Shown in pieces: positions 8,596 through 16,998 of a stretch of 29,110 bases of DNA. The stretch is from Virgibacillus_O xinjiangensis. GTDB taxonomy: Bacteria > Bacillota > Bacilli > Bacillales > Amphibacillaceae. The DNA is taken from NCBI RefSeq assembly GCF_042643145.1, contig NZ_JBHRSA010000024.1, positions 1 through 29,110 on the forward strand, written 5' to 3'. Made by a program: the position numbers and the translations under genes. The first letter of the stretch is position 1. Each line of letters opens with the position of its first letter. Below the pieces are notes generated by a model. The model was given only the letters and a program-made list of their open reading frames with translations. It was not told the origin of the DNA and did not search any database.

Positions 8596-8927
8596 GCCAT
8601 TTATTGGAAGCGTTTTTATTTGTAAAAGAAAACCAGTATGTTTGAACAAAAAAATTTAAAGTATAGCAATCTGGAAGTATATCAGAGATAATCGTTACAA
8701 ATCGCCAAATAGCTGAATAAATTGCTCTCTTGTTTGTGAAATGGCTGTATATCATACATAATCCGACCGAGAATGCCCATTTCAGTATTGAAGGCGCTGC
8801 CAATAGCGGTGGTGCAGGACTTTATGCTTATGAAATTGCTTGAAAAAAAACGCATTATGTGAAAGGATATAGATTGTGTAAGCGTGGAAATTCATAATCG
8901 CGTTAAGATTCGGAAAGGGGTTCGAAT
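8596..8927. other. Intergenic region before the symporter genes; candidate cre site
   Basis: I see no convincing gene here. TGGAAGCGTTTTTA at 8605-8618 resembles a CcpA cre box (core AAGCG present; the C near the end is replaced by T). A TTGAAA at 8840-8845 could be a -35, but no well-spaced -10 accompanies it. The promoter of the downstream symporter operon is presumably here but I cannot place it. Confidence 0.3.
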
Positions 8928-9032
8928 ATGGAATACGCTATACAGGGAGCTACATGGTTTTGGCTGTTTGTCCCAATGCCCATTATCCTCCTGCTGTCAT
9001 TGATTACATTGTTTACAGGGAGGAGAAAATAG
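8928..9032 (+). CDS. Single-helix small membrane protein, probable symporter accessory protein
   Basis: A 34-residue ORF begins at ATG 8928, seven bases after AAGGGG. It encodes one hydrophobic helix (FWLFVPMPIILLLSLITLF) ending in GRRK, so the C-terminus should face the cytoplasm. Its last codons contain the AGGGAGGAG that is the SD of the symporter gene, and only three bases separate its stop from that ATG. The two genes should therefore be translationally coupled. Small one-helix proteins are known beside sodium:solute symporter genes, which is the basis for the call; the exact family could not be checked. Confidence 0.72.
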   Translation: MEYAIQGATWFWLFVPMPIILLLSLITLFTGRRK

Positions 9033-9035
9033 AAC

Positions 9036-10559
9036 ATGGGTTTAACGACATTATTGACGTTCATTGTTTATTTGATTGGAATGTTGATCATTGGTGTGAT
9101 CATGTATCGCCGCACCAATAACCTGTCCGATTATGTATTGGGCGGACGGAATTTGACGCCTGGAGTGGCTGCTTTAAGTGCCGGTGCTTCGGATATGAGT
9201 GGCTGGCTGCTGCTTGGTCTGCCGGGAGCTATCTATGCGGCTGGCATGTCAGAAGCATGGATGGCGATTGGTCTTGCGGTAGGTGCTTATCTGAACTGGC
9301 AGTTTGTCGCAAAACGGCTGCGTGTGTATACAGAAGTCGCCAATGATTCGATTACTATACCAGATTTCCTGGAAAATAGATTCAAAGATAAGTCACACAT
9401 TCTTCGTGTTGCTTCTGCATTGGTTATTTTATTGTTCTTTACTTTTTATACGTCTTCCGGCATGGTTGCTGGAGCTACGTTATTTGAGGCATCCTTCGGG
9501 CTGTCCTATCAGGCAGCACTGTGGATCGGTGCGCTTGTAGTCGTATCCTATACATTGCTTGGTGGATTCCTGGCAGTTGCTTGGACAGACTTCTTCCAAG
9601 GGATACTGATGTTTCTGGCATTGATTGCAGTGCCGATTGTGGCGCTGACCCAAATGGGAGGTTGGGACACTGCAGTAGAAGCGGTTGGTGAGATCAACCC
9701 GAACCACCTGAATATGGTCGAAGGTGTCGGCTTGTTGGCCATCGTTTCTTCGCTGGCCTGGGGTCTTGGTTATTTCGGACAACCACATATCATTGTGAGG
9801 TTCATGGCGTTGCGTTCACCAAAAGATGTACCAAAAGCCCGCTTCATCGGTACATGGTGGATGGTGCTTGGATTATATGGCGCAATCTTCACTGGTTTCA
9901 TGGGTCTGGCTTTCATCAGTACCCAAGATGTATCACTTCTGGATGAATTCGGAATCAATGTGATCACCCAGGACGGTATACAGATGCTGGATAACTCGGA
10001 GACGATTTTCATCGCCTTTTCCCAGCTGCTGTTCCATCCGGTGATTTCCGGTATTCTGCTTGCTGCCATTCTTTCAGCAATCATGAGTACGATTGATTCC
10101 CAGCTGCTGGTTTCATCCTCTGCTGTTGCTGAAGATTTTTACAAAGCGATCTTCCGTAAAAATGCCACTTCCAAAGAGCTGGTGTGGATCGGACGGCTTG
10201 CTACCGTCGTCATTGCACTCATTGCCACATTGATTGCGATGAATCCGGAGAGCAGTGTCCTCGATCTGGTCAGCTATGCTTGGGCAGGGTTTGGTGCCGC
10301 ATTCGGTCCAATCATCATCTTGTCCCTGTTCTGGAAGGGAATCACTCGGAACGGTGCATTGGCCGGTATTATCGCTGGTGCGGCAACGGTATTGATCTGG
10401 GGAGGTATGTTGGAAGGCGGAATGTTCGACCTGTACGAATTGCTGCCAGGCTTCCTACTCAACTTGATCATTACGGTGGTTGTCAGCATGCTAGGCAAGC
10501 CGAACAAAGAAATGGAAGCAGAGTTCACTGCTGCTACCGAGAAATTGAAAGAGTATTAG
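9036..10559 (+). CDS. opuE: Sodium:proline symporter, OpuE/PutP type
   Basis: This 507-residue membrane protein belongs to the sodium:solute symporter family and imports proline with sodium, for osmoprotection or nutrition. It shows about 13 hydrophobic segments, the conserved SAGASDMSGWL stretch (about residues 48-58, with the aspartate implicated in sodium binding in PutP) and the family signature near YTLLGGFLAVAWTDFFQG (about 172-189). GYFGQPHIIVRFMA and STIDSQLLVSSSA are also typical of PutP/OpuE. B. subtilis has the osmotically induced opuE directly upstream of gatC, as here, so OpuE is the better name; a catabolic PutP role cannot be excluded, although no put catabolic genes are adjacent. 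The gene is coupled to the small membrane protein upstream. Confidence 0.9.
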   Translation: MGLTTLLTFIVYLIGMLIIGVIMYRRTNNLSDYVLGGRNLTPGVAALSAGASDMSGWLLLGLPGAIYAAGMSEAWMAIGLAVGAYLNWQFVAKRLRVYTEVANDSITIPDFLENRFKDKSHILRVASALVILLFFTFYTSSGMVAGATLFEASFGLSYQAALWIGALVVVSYTLLGGFLAVAWTDFFQGILMFLALIAVPIVALTQMGGWDTAVEAVGEINPNHLNMVEGVGLLAIVSSLAWGLGYFGQPHIIVRFMALRSPKDVPKARFIGTWWMVLGLYGAIFTGFMGLAFISTQDVSLLDEFGINVITQDGIQMLDNSETIFIAFSQLLFHPVISGILLAAILSAIMSTIDSQLLVSSSAVAEDFYKAIFRKNATSKELVWIGRLATVVIALIATLIAMNPESSVLDLVSYAWAGFGAAFGPIIILSLFWKGITRNGALAGIIAGAATVLIWGGMLEGGMFDLYELLPGFLLNLIITVVVSMLGKPNKEMEAEFTAATEKLKEY

Positions 10560-10565
10560 AGGATA

Positions 10566-10602
10566 AGCCCATTCCCGATCAGCGGGGATGGGCTATTTTT
10601 TT
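10566..10602 (+). terminator. Rho-independent terminator of the symporter operon
   Basis: AGCCCATTCCC (10566-10576) pairs with GGGGATGGGCT (10584-10594) with one wobble and a 7-base loop, followed by a run of seven T. Confidence 0.93.
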
Positions 10603-10619
10603 GGCAGGCGGGGACGTGC

Positions 10620-10699
10620 AGGGAATCAGCCGGAGCAGTGAGATATCCGCCGGACGTGTGGGAAATCAGCGGGAGCGTGAGTTTATCGGTCGGACGGGC
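10620..10699. repeat. Degenerate copy of the left-end tandem repeat family
   Basis: Alternating 19-20-base blocks AATCAGCCGGAGC, ATATCCGCCGGACG, AATCAGCGGGAGCG and TTATCGGTCGGACG follow each other here. They resemble the two alternating half-units of the 71-600 array; over one 30-base alignment about 22 positions agree. The region from here to gatC otherwise holds only a possible -10 TATACT at 10801-10806, with no good -35 at the right distance. Confidence 0.6.
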
Positions 10700-10860
10700 C
10701 GCTCATGTCTCGAAGTAGATTCCACCCTGATTCCGCACCAACCTGGCAGTTGCCACACCCCGGCCAACTCTGCTATTATCAATAGTGTTGACAATGAAGG
10801 TATACTATTGGGACACATAGATGAAAAATGTAGAAACACATATATTGGAGGGTGAAAATT

Positions 10861-11151
10861 ATGGCAGAGATCACAAAGGATCAGGTGAAGCATGTTGCCA
10901 ATCTGGCAAGGCTGGAAATCAGTGAAGAAGAAACAGAAATGTTCACCGAGCATCTTGCTGAAATCATCGAGCATGCCGATCTATTGAATGAAGTGGACAC
11001 CGACCATATCGAAGCGACCACACATGTCATCGACTTGAAGAACGTGATGCGCAAGGATGAGCCGAAAGAGTGGATCAGCCAGGAGGATGCGCTGAAGAAT
11101 GCTCCGGATCACGAAGCAGGTCAATTCAAAGTACCATCAATTTTGGAGTAG
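10861..11151 (+). CDS. gatC: Asp/Glu-tRNA amidotransferase subunit C
   Basis: GatC is the small stabilising subunit of the GatCAB complex, which converts misacylated Glu-tRNA(Gln) and Asp-tRNA(Asn) to the amidated forms. The 96-residue product has the typical start (ITKDQVKHVANLARLEISEEE), the THVIDLKNVMRKDEP region and the ending VPSILE. ATG 10861 is chosen over the in-frame GTG 10852 because GGAGGG (10847-10852) is 8 bases before the ATG and overlaps the GTG. It leads gatC-gatA-gatB; gatA starts 12 bases later. Confidence 0.96.
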   Translation: MAEITKDQVKHVANLARLEISEEETEMFTEHLAEIIEHADLLNEVDTDHIEATTHVIDLKNVMRKDEPKEWISQEDALKNAPDHEAGQFKVPSILE

Positions 11152-11163
11152 GGAGGACAGAAG

Positions 11164-12630
11164 ATGTCATTATTCGATCACACGATAAAAGAATTGGAAG
11201 AAATGCTACATAATAATGAAATTACCGTGGAAGACCTTGTCAAATCCTCCTATGAGCGGATCCGGGAAGTTGATGGAGACGTCAAGGCCTTCCTCACATT
11301 GAATGAAGAAGATGCCCTTGATAAAGCGAGGGAGCTGGACAAGCTGGAGGATAAGTCTGCAGCATTATTCGGCATGCCGGCAGGAATCAAGGATAACATT
11401 GTCACCAAGGGAATTCGCACCACTTGTGCGAGCCAGTTCCTGGACAATTTCATGGACCCATTATATGACGCCACAGTCATGAATAAACTGAATGACGCGC
11501 AAATCGTCAATGTCGGCAAGTTGAACATGGATGAATTTGCCATGGGGTCCTCCAATGAAAACTCAAGTTATGAGGCAACCCGCAATCCATGGAATACAGA
11601 TTACGTCCCAGGTGGTTCCAGCGGCGGCTCTGCTGCTTCAGTAGCTGCCGGAGAAGTGCTGTTTTCCTTAGGATCCGATACCGGCGGATCCATCCGTCAG
11701 CCTGCTTCTTACTGCGGTATTGTCGGAATGAAGCCTACATATGGAAGGGTGTCCCGTTTCGGCTTGGTCGCATTTGCTTCTTCATTGGATCAAATCGGCC
11801 CACTCACCCGCAATGTGGAAGATAATGCACGTGTCCTGGAAGTGATTGCCGGCCATGATGTGATGGATTCCACCAGTGCAGATGTCGAAGTGCCTAATTT
11901 TACAGAAGCACTGACCGGTGATGTCAAAGGTCTGAAAATCGCTGTACCGAAGGAATATTTGGCTGAAGGGGTGTCCCCTGAGGTGAAAGACCGGATCCAC
12001 AAAGCCCTGGAGGTATATGAATCTCTTGGAGCAACCTGGGAGGAAGTGTCCTTGCCGCACTCCAAATATGCCTTGTCAGCCTACTACCTGATCGCATCCT
12101 CAGAAGCCTCTGCTAACTTGGCCCGTTTTGACGGTGTCCGCTATGGCGTACGTTCTGAGAATGCCGACAACATGATCGACATGTTCAAGAAATCCAGGAG
12201 TGAAGGATTCGGAGATGAAGTGAAACGCCGGATCATGCTGGGTACATTTGCCCTGAGCTCCGGTTACTATGATGCCTATTATAAAAAGGCTCAAAAAGTC
12301 CGGACATTGATCAAGCAGGACTTCGATGAAATCTTTGCTTCCTATGATGTAGTGGTCGGGCCTACAGCACCTACACCTGCCTTCCGTGTCGGGGAAAAGA
12401 CCGAAGATCCAATGACCATGTATGCCAATGATATTCTGACCATTCCGGTGAACCTTGCAGGTGTACCTGGCATTTCCATCCCATGCGGATTCGGGGAGAA
12501 CGGACTGCCGGTCGGCCTGCAGATCATCGGCCAGCATTTTGATGAGGAAACAGTGTACCGTGCTGCCCATGCGTTTGAGCAAGCAACGGATTATCACCTG
12601 AAACGACCTCAACTTGGAGGTGCCAACTAA
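11164..12630 (+). CDS. gatA: Asp/Glu-tRNA amidotransferase subunit A (amidase)
   Basis: GatA is the glutaminase subunit that releases ammonia from glutamine for GatB. The 488-residue product belongs to the amidase-signature family. The Ser-cisSer-Lys triad is visible: the lysine in AGIKDN (K76), a serine in PGGSSGGSAA (S152) and the nucleophile in GSDTGGSIRQP (S176). Length is normal. The SD is GGGAGGA before ATG 11164. Its stop codon overlaps the gatB start by one base (TAATG), which indicates translational coupling within the operon. Confidence 0.97.
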   Translation: MSLFDHTIKELEEMLHNNEITVEDLVKSSYERIREVDGDVKAFLTLNEEDALDKARELDKLEDKSAALFGMPAGIKDNIVTKGIRTTCASQFLDNFMDPLYDATVMNKLNDAQIVNVGKLNMDEFAMGSSNENSSYEATRNPWNTDYVPGGSSGGSAASVAAGEVLFSLGSDTGGSIRQPASYCGIVGMKPTYGRVSRFGLVAFASSLDQIGPLTRNVEDNARVLEVIAGHDVMDSTSADVEVPNFTEALTGDVKGLKIAVPKEYLAEGVSPEVKDRIHKALEVYESLGATWEEVSLPHSKYALSAYYLIASSEASANLARFDGVRYGVRSENADNMIDMFKKSRSEGFGDEVKRRIMLGTFALSSGYYDAYYKKAQKVRTLIKQDFDEIFASYDVVVGPTAPTPAFRVGEKTEDPMTMYANDILTIPVNLAGVPGISIPCGFGENGLPVGLQIIGQHFDEETVYRAAHAFEQATDYHLKRPQLGGAN

Positions 12631-14060
12631 TGAACTTTGAAACGATTATCGGCTTGGAAGTCCATGTCGAATTGAAAACAGATACGAAAATTTTCAGCCC
12701 GAGTGTCAATGCATTCGGAACAGCACCGAATACAAACATCAATCCGATTGATCTTGGGTATCCAGGTGTACTGCCTGTACTGAATGAAGAAGCAGTGAAT
12801 TTTGCCATGAAAGCTGCAATGGCTTTGAATTGTGACATTGCTACCAATACAAAATTCGACCGGAAGAACTACTTCTATCCGGACAACCCGAAGGCCTACC
12901 AGATTTCCCAGTTTGACCAGCCGATTGGGGAAAATGGTTGGATTGAAATCGAAGTGAATGGCAAGAAGAAGCGGATCGGCATCACCCGCCTTCATATGGA
13001 GGAGGATGCAGGAAAGCTGACCCACGGTGATGACGGGCATTCTCTCGTCGATTTCAACCGTCAGGGTACACCGCTTATTGAGATTGTTTCCGAGCCGGAT
13101 ATGCGCTCCCCGGAAGAAGCGTATGCGTATCTGGAGAAACTGAAGAACATCATCCAATATACAGGTGTTTCCGATGTGAAAATGGAGGAAGGTTCTCTGC
13201 GTTGTGATGCCAATATCTCCCTGCGTCCGATTGGCCAGGAAGAATTCGGAACCAAAACAGAGCTGAAGAACCTGAACTCGTTCAACTTCGTCCAGAAGGG
13301 TCTGGAATTTGAAGAAAAACGCCAGGAGAAGGAACTGCTTAATGGTGGAGAAATCCTGCAGGAAACCCGCCGGTACGATGAGAAGACGAAGGAAACCATC
13401 CTGATGCGTGTCAAAGAAGGTTCTGATGACTATCGTTATTTCCCTGAGCCAGACCTAGTCCCTCTTTACATTGATGAAGAGTGGAAAGAACGTATCAGAC
13501 AGGAAATCCCTGAACTTCCTGATGCCCGTAGAAAACGATATATCGAAGAGCTGGGTCTGCCGGAATATGATGCAGACGTGCTGACCAGTTCCAAGGAGAT
13601 GGCCGACTTCTTCGAGGAGGCGGTCGATCAGGGAGCCGATAAGAAACAGGTTTCCAACTGGCTGATGGGGGAAGTTTCCGCTTATATGAACAAACATCAG
13701 CAGGATCTCGGAGATCTCGCCATAACACCGGATGGTTTGGCAAAAATGATTCAGTTGATTGAGGACGGTACGATTTCTTCTAAAATCGCCAAGAAAGTCT
13801 TTGCCGAGCTGGTAGAGAATGGCGGCGATCCGGAGAAAATCGTCAAGGAAAAAGGATTGGTCCAAATTTCCGATGAAGGCCAGCTGAAAGAGATCATCTC
13901 CAAGGTATTGGATGAGAATGAACAGTCCATTACCGATTATAAGAATGGTAAAGGCAAGGCAATGGGATACCTGGTCGGTCAGGTGATGAAGGCGACCAAA
14001 GGCCAAGCCAACCCACCAATGGTCAATAAAATCCTGAAAGAAGAATTGGAGAGCAGGTAA
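12630..14060 (+). CDS. gatB: Asp/Glu-tRNA amidotransferase subunit B
   Basis: GatB phosphorylates the misacylated tRNA and performs the amide transfer. The 476-residue product begins with the conserved ETIIGLEVHVELKT, contains RKNYFYPDNPKAYQISQFD and EEDAGKLTHG in the catalytic cradle, RYFPEPDLVPL at its end, and finishes with the helical tail (YqeY-like) domain that contacts the tRNA elbow (VGQVMKATKGQANP). GGAGG at 12616-12620 lies inside the end of gatA. It is the last gene of gatCAB; a perfect 12-bp hairpin follows. Confidence 0.97.
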   Translation: MNFETIIGLEVHVELKTDTKIFSPSVNAFGTAPNTNINPIDLGYPGVLPVLNEEAVNFAMKAAMALNCDIATNTKFDRKNYFYPDNPKAYQISQFDQPIGENGWIEIEVNGKKKRIGITRLHMEEDAGKLTHGDDGHSLVDFNRQGTPLIEIVSEPDMRSPEEAYAYLEKLKNIIQYTGVSDVKMEEGSLRCDANISLRPIGQEEFGTKTELKNLNSFNFVQKGLEFEEKRQEKELLNGGEILQETRRYDEKTKETILMRVKEGSDDYRYFPEPDLVPLYIDEEWKERIRQEIPELPDARRKRYIEELGLPEYDADVLTSSKEMADFFEEAVDQGADKKQVSNWLMGEVSAYMNKHQQDLGDLAITPDGLAKMIQLIEDGTISSKIAKKVFAELVENGGDPEKIVKEKGLVQISDEGQLKEIISKVLDENEQSITDYKNGKGKAMGYLVGQVMKATKGQANPPMVNKILKEELESR

Positions 14061-14086
14061 TTATCTCCAAGCCTGTCGACGATGAG

Positions 14087-14114
14087 GACTGCCGCCATGC
14101 ATATGGCGGCAGTC
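14087..14114 (+). terminator. Perfect 12-bp hairpin after gatB
   Basis: GACTGCCGCCAT (14087-14098) pairs exactly with ATGGCGGCAGTC (14103-14114) around a 4-base loop. No good T-run follows (TGTCTGTCG), so it may be an inefficient terminator or an RNA 3'-end stabiliser. Confidence 0.6.
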
Positions 14115-14154
14115 TGTCTGTCGAAAGCCGGTTCCAGTCGCACAGCATACCCCT

Positions 14155-14182
14155 TTTCAAATAGGACAAAAAGGGCTATGAT
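14155..14182 (+). promoter_or_regulatory. Candidate promoter of dgkB
   Basis: TTTCAA (14155-14160) and TATGAT (14177-14182) are separated by 16 bases, between the gatB hairpin and dgkB. The -35 is weak. Confidence 0.4.
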
Positions 14183-14255
14183 ATTGGTTGGATGCAGTCA
14201 ATTGGGAGAATTGCCAAACGGCCCTGCAGCTGGAGAGAATGGGGAGGAAAATTCT

Positions 14256-15167
14256 ATGAGAAAAGCCAGGATCATCTATAACCCGACATCCGGCCGGGAA
14301 GCTTTCAAGAAGGAACTGCCGACCGTACTGGAACGGCTGGAAGTTGCCGGCTATGAGACATCTGCCCATGCAACCACCTGTGAAGGTGATGCAACAAAGG
14401 CGGCCGCAACCGCGGTGGACAGGGGCTATGATCTGATTGTGGCAGCTGGCGGGGATGGAACCATCAACGAAGTGATCAATGGCATGGCCGAGCAGGAACA
14501 TCGGCCGAAGCTTGGGATCATACCAGTCGGCACCACCAATGATTTTGCGCGGGCATTGCATATCCCGCGTGATATAAAAAGAGCAGTCGATGTCATTGTC
14601 GGCGGAAAATCACTGGCACTGGACATTGGCCGGGTGGATGAAGACAAGTATTTTATGAATATTGCTGGTGGCGGCAGACTCACAGAACTTACTTATGATG
14701 TCCCAAGTAAGCTGAAGACAATGCTTGGCCAGATGGCTTACTATATTAAAGGGATTGAAATGCTGCCGTCTCTGAAACCGATCCGGGCACGGATTGAGTA
14801 CGATGGGGAAGTACTGGATGAGGATATCATGCTATTTCTTCTGTCCAATACCAATTCTGTCGGCGGTTTCGAAAAACTTGCCCCAGAGGCAAAAATGAAT
14901 GACGGCCATTTTGATCTGCTTATACTCAAAAAGATGAATTTAGCGGAATTCATTCGGATAGCTTCACTTGCCATGCGGGGAGCTCATCTGGAGGATGAAC
15001 GCATTCTCTATACACAGGCGAAACATATCAAAGTCACAACCGATGAAAATATGCAGTTGAATATTGACGGTGAATACGGTGGGATGCTGCCTGGTGAATT
15101 CACCAATTTAAAGCAGCATATCGAGTTTTTCGTGCCGGAAGTTTTCATCAATAGAGAAGATTACTGA
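14256..15167 (+). CDS. dgkB: Diacylglycerol kinase DgkB
   Basis: DgkB phosphorylates diacylglycerol released by lipoteichoic acid synthesis and returns it to phospholipid metabolism. The 303-residue product matches B. subtilis DgkB in length. It has IIYNPTSG near the start, the nucleotide-binding GGDGT loop (residues 65-69), PVGTTNDFARAL, and the C-terminal MQLNIDGEYGGMLPGEF. An upstream in-frame extension to 14082 is open but overlaps the gatB hairpin. ATG 14256 is chosen because GGGGAGG (14241-14247) is 8 bases upstream and the N-terminus then aligns with the family. Synteny gatCAB-dgkB-rlmCD is as in B. subtilis. Confidence 0.95.
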   Translation: MRKARIIYNPTSGREAFKKELPTVLERLEVAGYETSAHATTCEGDATKAAATAVDRGYDLIVAAGGDGTINEVINGMAEQEHRPKLGIIPVGTTNDFARALHIPRDIKRAVDVIVGGKSLALDIGRVDEDKYFMNIAGGGRLTELTYDVPSKLKTMLGQMAYYIKGIEMLPSLKPIRARIEYDGEVLDEDIMLFLLSNTNSVGGFEKLAPEAKMNDGHFDLLILKKMNLAEFIRIASLAMRGAHLEDERILYTQAKHIKVTTDENMQLNIDGEYGGMLPGEFTNLKQHIEFFVPEVFINREDY

Positions 15168-15187
15168 TGCAGTAGTCTTCTTTTTTT
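15155..15187 (+). terminator. Rho-independent terminator overlapping the dgkB stop
   Basis: AGAAGATTACT (15155-15165) pairs with AGTAGTCTTCT (15171-15181) with one T-G wobble, followed by an uninterrupted T-run to 15187. Confidence 0.88.
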
Positions 15188-15291
15188 GGTAAGAAATGCT
15201 TTTTCAGTAAAACATATGATAAGATGCTTGTAGCTGACTGAGAATGTAAACTATTGGCAAACGGAAATATAATGAAAAGGAAGATAGATAA

Positions 15292-16671
15292 ATGGCGAAA
15301 CAGAAGGCTCCAGTGAAAAAGAATGAGAAGCTTACACTTACCTTCGAGGATCTGACACATGAAGGGAACGGGGTAGCCAAAGTGGATGGCTATCCATTGT
15401 TCGTTCCATACGGCCTGCCGGGAGAAGAAGCAGTTGTCAAAGTGGTCAAAGCGAACAAGAACTTCGGGTTTGGAAAGTTGCTCGAAGTGAAGCAGTCCAG
15501 TGATGAGCGGGTAGAGCCGCCGTGCAATGTTTTCTATAAATGCGGCGGCTGCCAGCTTCAGCATATGAGCTATGACTTGCAGCTGCAGATGAAACAAAAC
15601 CAAGTGAAAAACGTGATGAAGAAGATCGCCCATCTCGAACACGTACCAGTACATCCGGCAATTGGGATGGAAGATCCATGGCGCTACCGCAATAAGGTTC
15701 AGATTCCGGTAGGAGAAGATGACGGCGAATTAATCACCGGTTTCTATCGTATGCGCAGCCATGAGATTATCAAGGATATGGAGACCTGTGTCATCCAGGA
15801 CGAGCTGAATGATCGGTCGGTCCATGCGGTGCGCCGAATTGCAAACCGGCTGGGGATCGAGGCATATGATGAGAAGAAGGATAAAGGGGTCCTTCGCCAT
15901 ATCATGGTAAGGACAGGCAGAGAGACGAATGAGACGATGATTGTGCTCATCACCCGGACGGAAAAACTGCCATTCGAGAAGGAATTGATTCGTGAGCTGA
16001 CAGAAACCTTCCCACATGTGAAGTCGATTGTCCATAATGTCAACAAACAGCGTACCAATGTCATTCTTGGAAAGAAAATGAAGGTCATATGGGGAGAAGA
16101 ATATATCCATGACACCATCGGCGATGTCACGTTTGCCATTTCACCGAAATCCTTCTATCAAATCAACCCACAGCAGACAGACAGGCTGTACCAAAAGGCG
16201 CTCGAATATGCCAAGATTACCGAAAATGACACGGTCATTGATGCCTATTGTGGAATTGGAACAATCTCCTTGTTCCTTGCCCAGCGTGCTAAAAAGGTAT
16301 ATGGTATCGAAGTGGTGCCTGAAGCCATCGAGGATGCTAAAAAGAATGCAGAACTTAACGGTATCACCAATGCCGAGTTCCACGTAGGACAGGCGGAAAC
16401 GGTCATGCCTGAATGGAAACAGCAGGGATTCAACCCGGATGTCATCGTGGTCGATCCGCCAAGGAAGGGCTGTGAGGTGGACTTTCTGCAGGCGATGATG
16501 GACATGGAACCGAACAGAATCGTCTATGTATCATGCAATCCGTCCACACTGGCAAGGGACCTTCGCATTCTGGAAGATGGCGGCTATGAAACGAAGGAAG
16601 TGCAGCCGGTCGATATGTTCCCGCAGACGAATCATGTGGAGTGTGTGGCAGAGGTTGTACGAAAAGCCTAA
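15292..16671 (+). CDS. rlmCD: 23S rRNA (uracil-5)-methyltransferase RlmCD (TrmA/RumA family)
   Basis: The enzyme makes 5-methyluridine in 23S rRNA with S-adenosylmethionine; in B. subtilis the YefA orthologue modifies both U747 and U1939. The 459-residue product has an N-terminal TRAM domain (about 10-68), four iron-sulfur cysteines (C78, C84, C87 in CNVFYKCGGC, and C166), the SAM site DAYCGIGTISLFLA (about 317-330), VDPPRKGC, and the catalytic cysteine C415 in YVSCNPSTLARD. The SD AAAAGGAAG precedes ATG 15292. The position after dgkB supports the YefA orthologue rather than another TrmA paralogue. Confidence 0.92.
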   Translation: MAKQKAPVKKNEKLTLTFEDLTHEGNGVAKVDGYPLFVPYGLPGEEAVVKVVKANKNFGFGKLLEVKQSSDERVEPPCNVFYKCGGCQLQHMSYDLQLQMKQNQVKNVMKKIAHLEHVPVHPAIGMEDPWRYRNKVQIPVGEDDGELITGFYRMRSHEIIKDMETCVIQDELNDRSVHAVRRIANRLGIEAYDEKKDKGVLRHIMVRTGRETNETMIVLITRTEKLPFEKELIRELTETFPHVKSIVHNVNKQRTNVILGKKMKVIWGEEYIHDTIGDVTFAISPKSFYQINPQQTDRLYQKALEYAKITENDTVIDAYCGIGTISLFLAQRAKKVYGIEVVPEAIEDAKKNAELNGITNAEFHVGQAETVMPEWKQQGFNPDVIVVDPPRKGCEVDFLQAMMDMEPNRIVYVSCNPSTLARDLRILEDGGYETKEVQPVDMFPQTNHVECVAEVVRKA

Positions 16672-16745
16672 GAAAGAAGTATGGTTGGTAAATCCTAGGT
16701 GTTATTCGCAATCTTGTCCCTACAAATTGAAGACATAAAAGCATA

Positions 16746-16978
16746 AAAAGAGGCTGGGACATAACTAAACTGTTTGTCTCAAAAGTGAACCGAATAAGCG
16801 TAGGAAATATACGCAGACTCCTACGGGAGGAATGGCCTAGATAAGACCCCGCCGTGCGATAGCACAAGGAGGCTTATCAGCCGCCCGTGGAAAGCGGAGT
16901 ATATTTCCGAAGCGGCTATCTCTACCAAGGCTAGTTCGGATTTCTCTTTTGATAAACAAGTTTGTCCCAACCTCTTTT
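16746..16978. repeat. Palindromic dispersed element, complete copy
   Basis: A 233-bp element is bounded by imperfect inverted repeats: AAAAGAGGCTGGGACA (16746-16761) and TGTCCCAACCTCTTTT (16963-16978), one mismatch. Further nested arms are visible: CAAAAG with CTTTTG, ACCGAA with TTCGGAT, and GGAAATATAC (16803-16812) with GTATATTTCC (16899-16908). Inside these lie helices ACGGG/CCCGT, GATAAG/CTTATC and a GTGC/GCAC tip. A second, truncated copy is at 28891. It sits between convergent rlmCD and pflA, and its A-rich start and T-rich end would allow it to terminate transcription from both sides. It encodes no protein that I can see. Confidence 0.88.
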
Positions 16979-16998
16979 AATTTCTATCTTTGCTGTGG

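Noticed and set aside
8495..8803. 102-residue minus-strand open frame in the gap after the peptide gene
   Set aside because: It covers the terminator at 8558-8595, lacks an SD and has no recognisable composition or motifs.
10788..10806. TTGACA plus TATACT as a gatC promoter
   Set aside because: The two hexamers are only seven bases apart, so they cannot work as one promoter; only the -10 might be real.
10184..10855. 223-residue open frame overlapping the opuE end and the degenerate repeat
   Set aside because: Its first part is out of frame inside opuE and the remainder crosses a terminator and repeat sequence.
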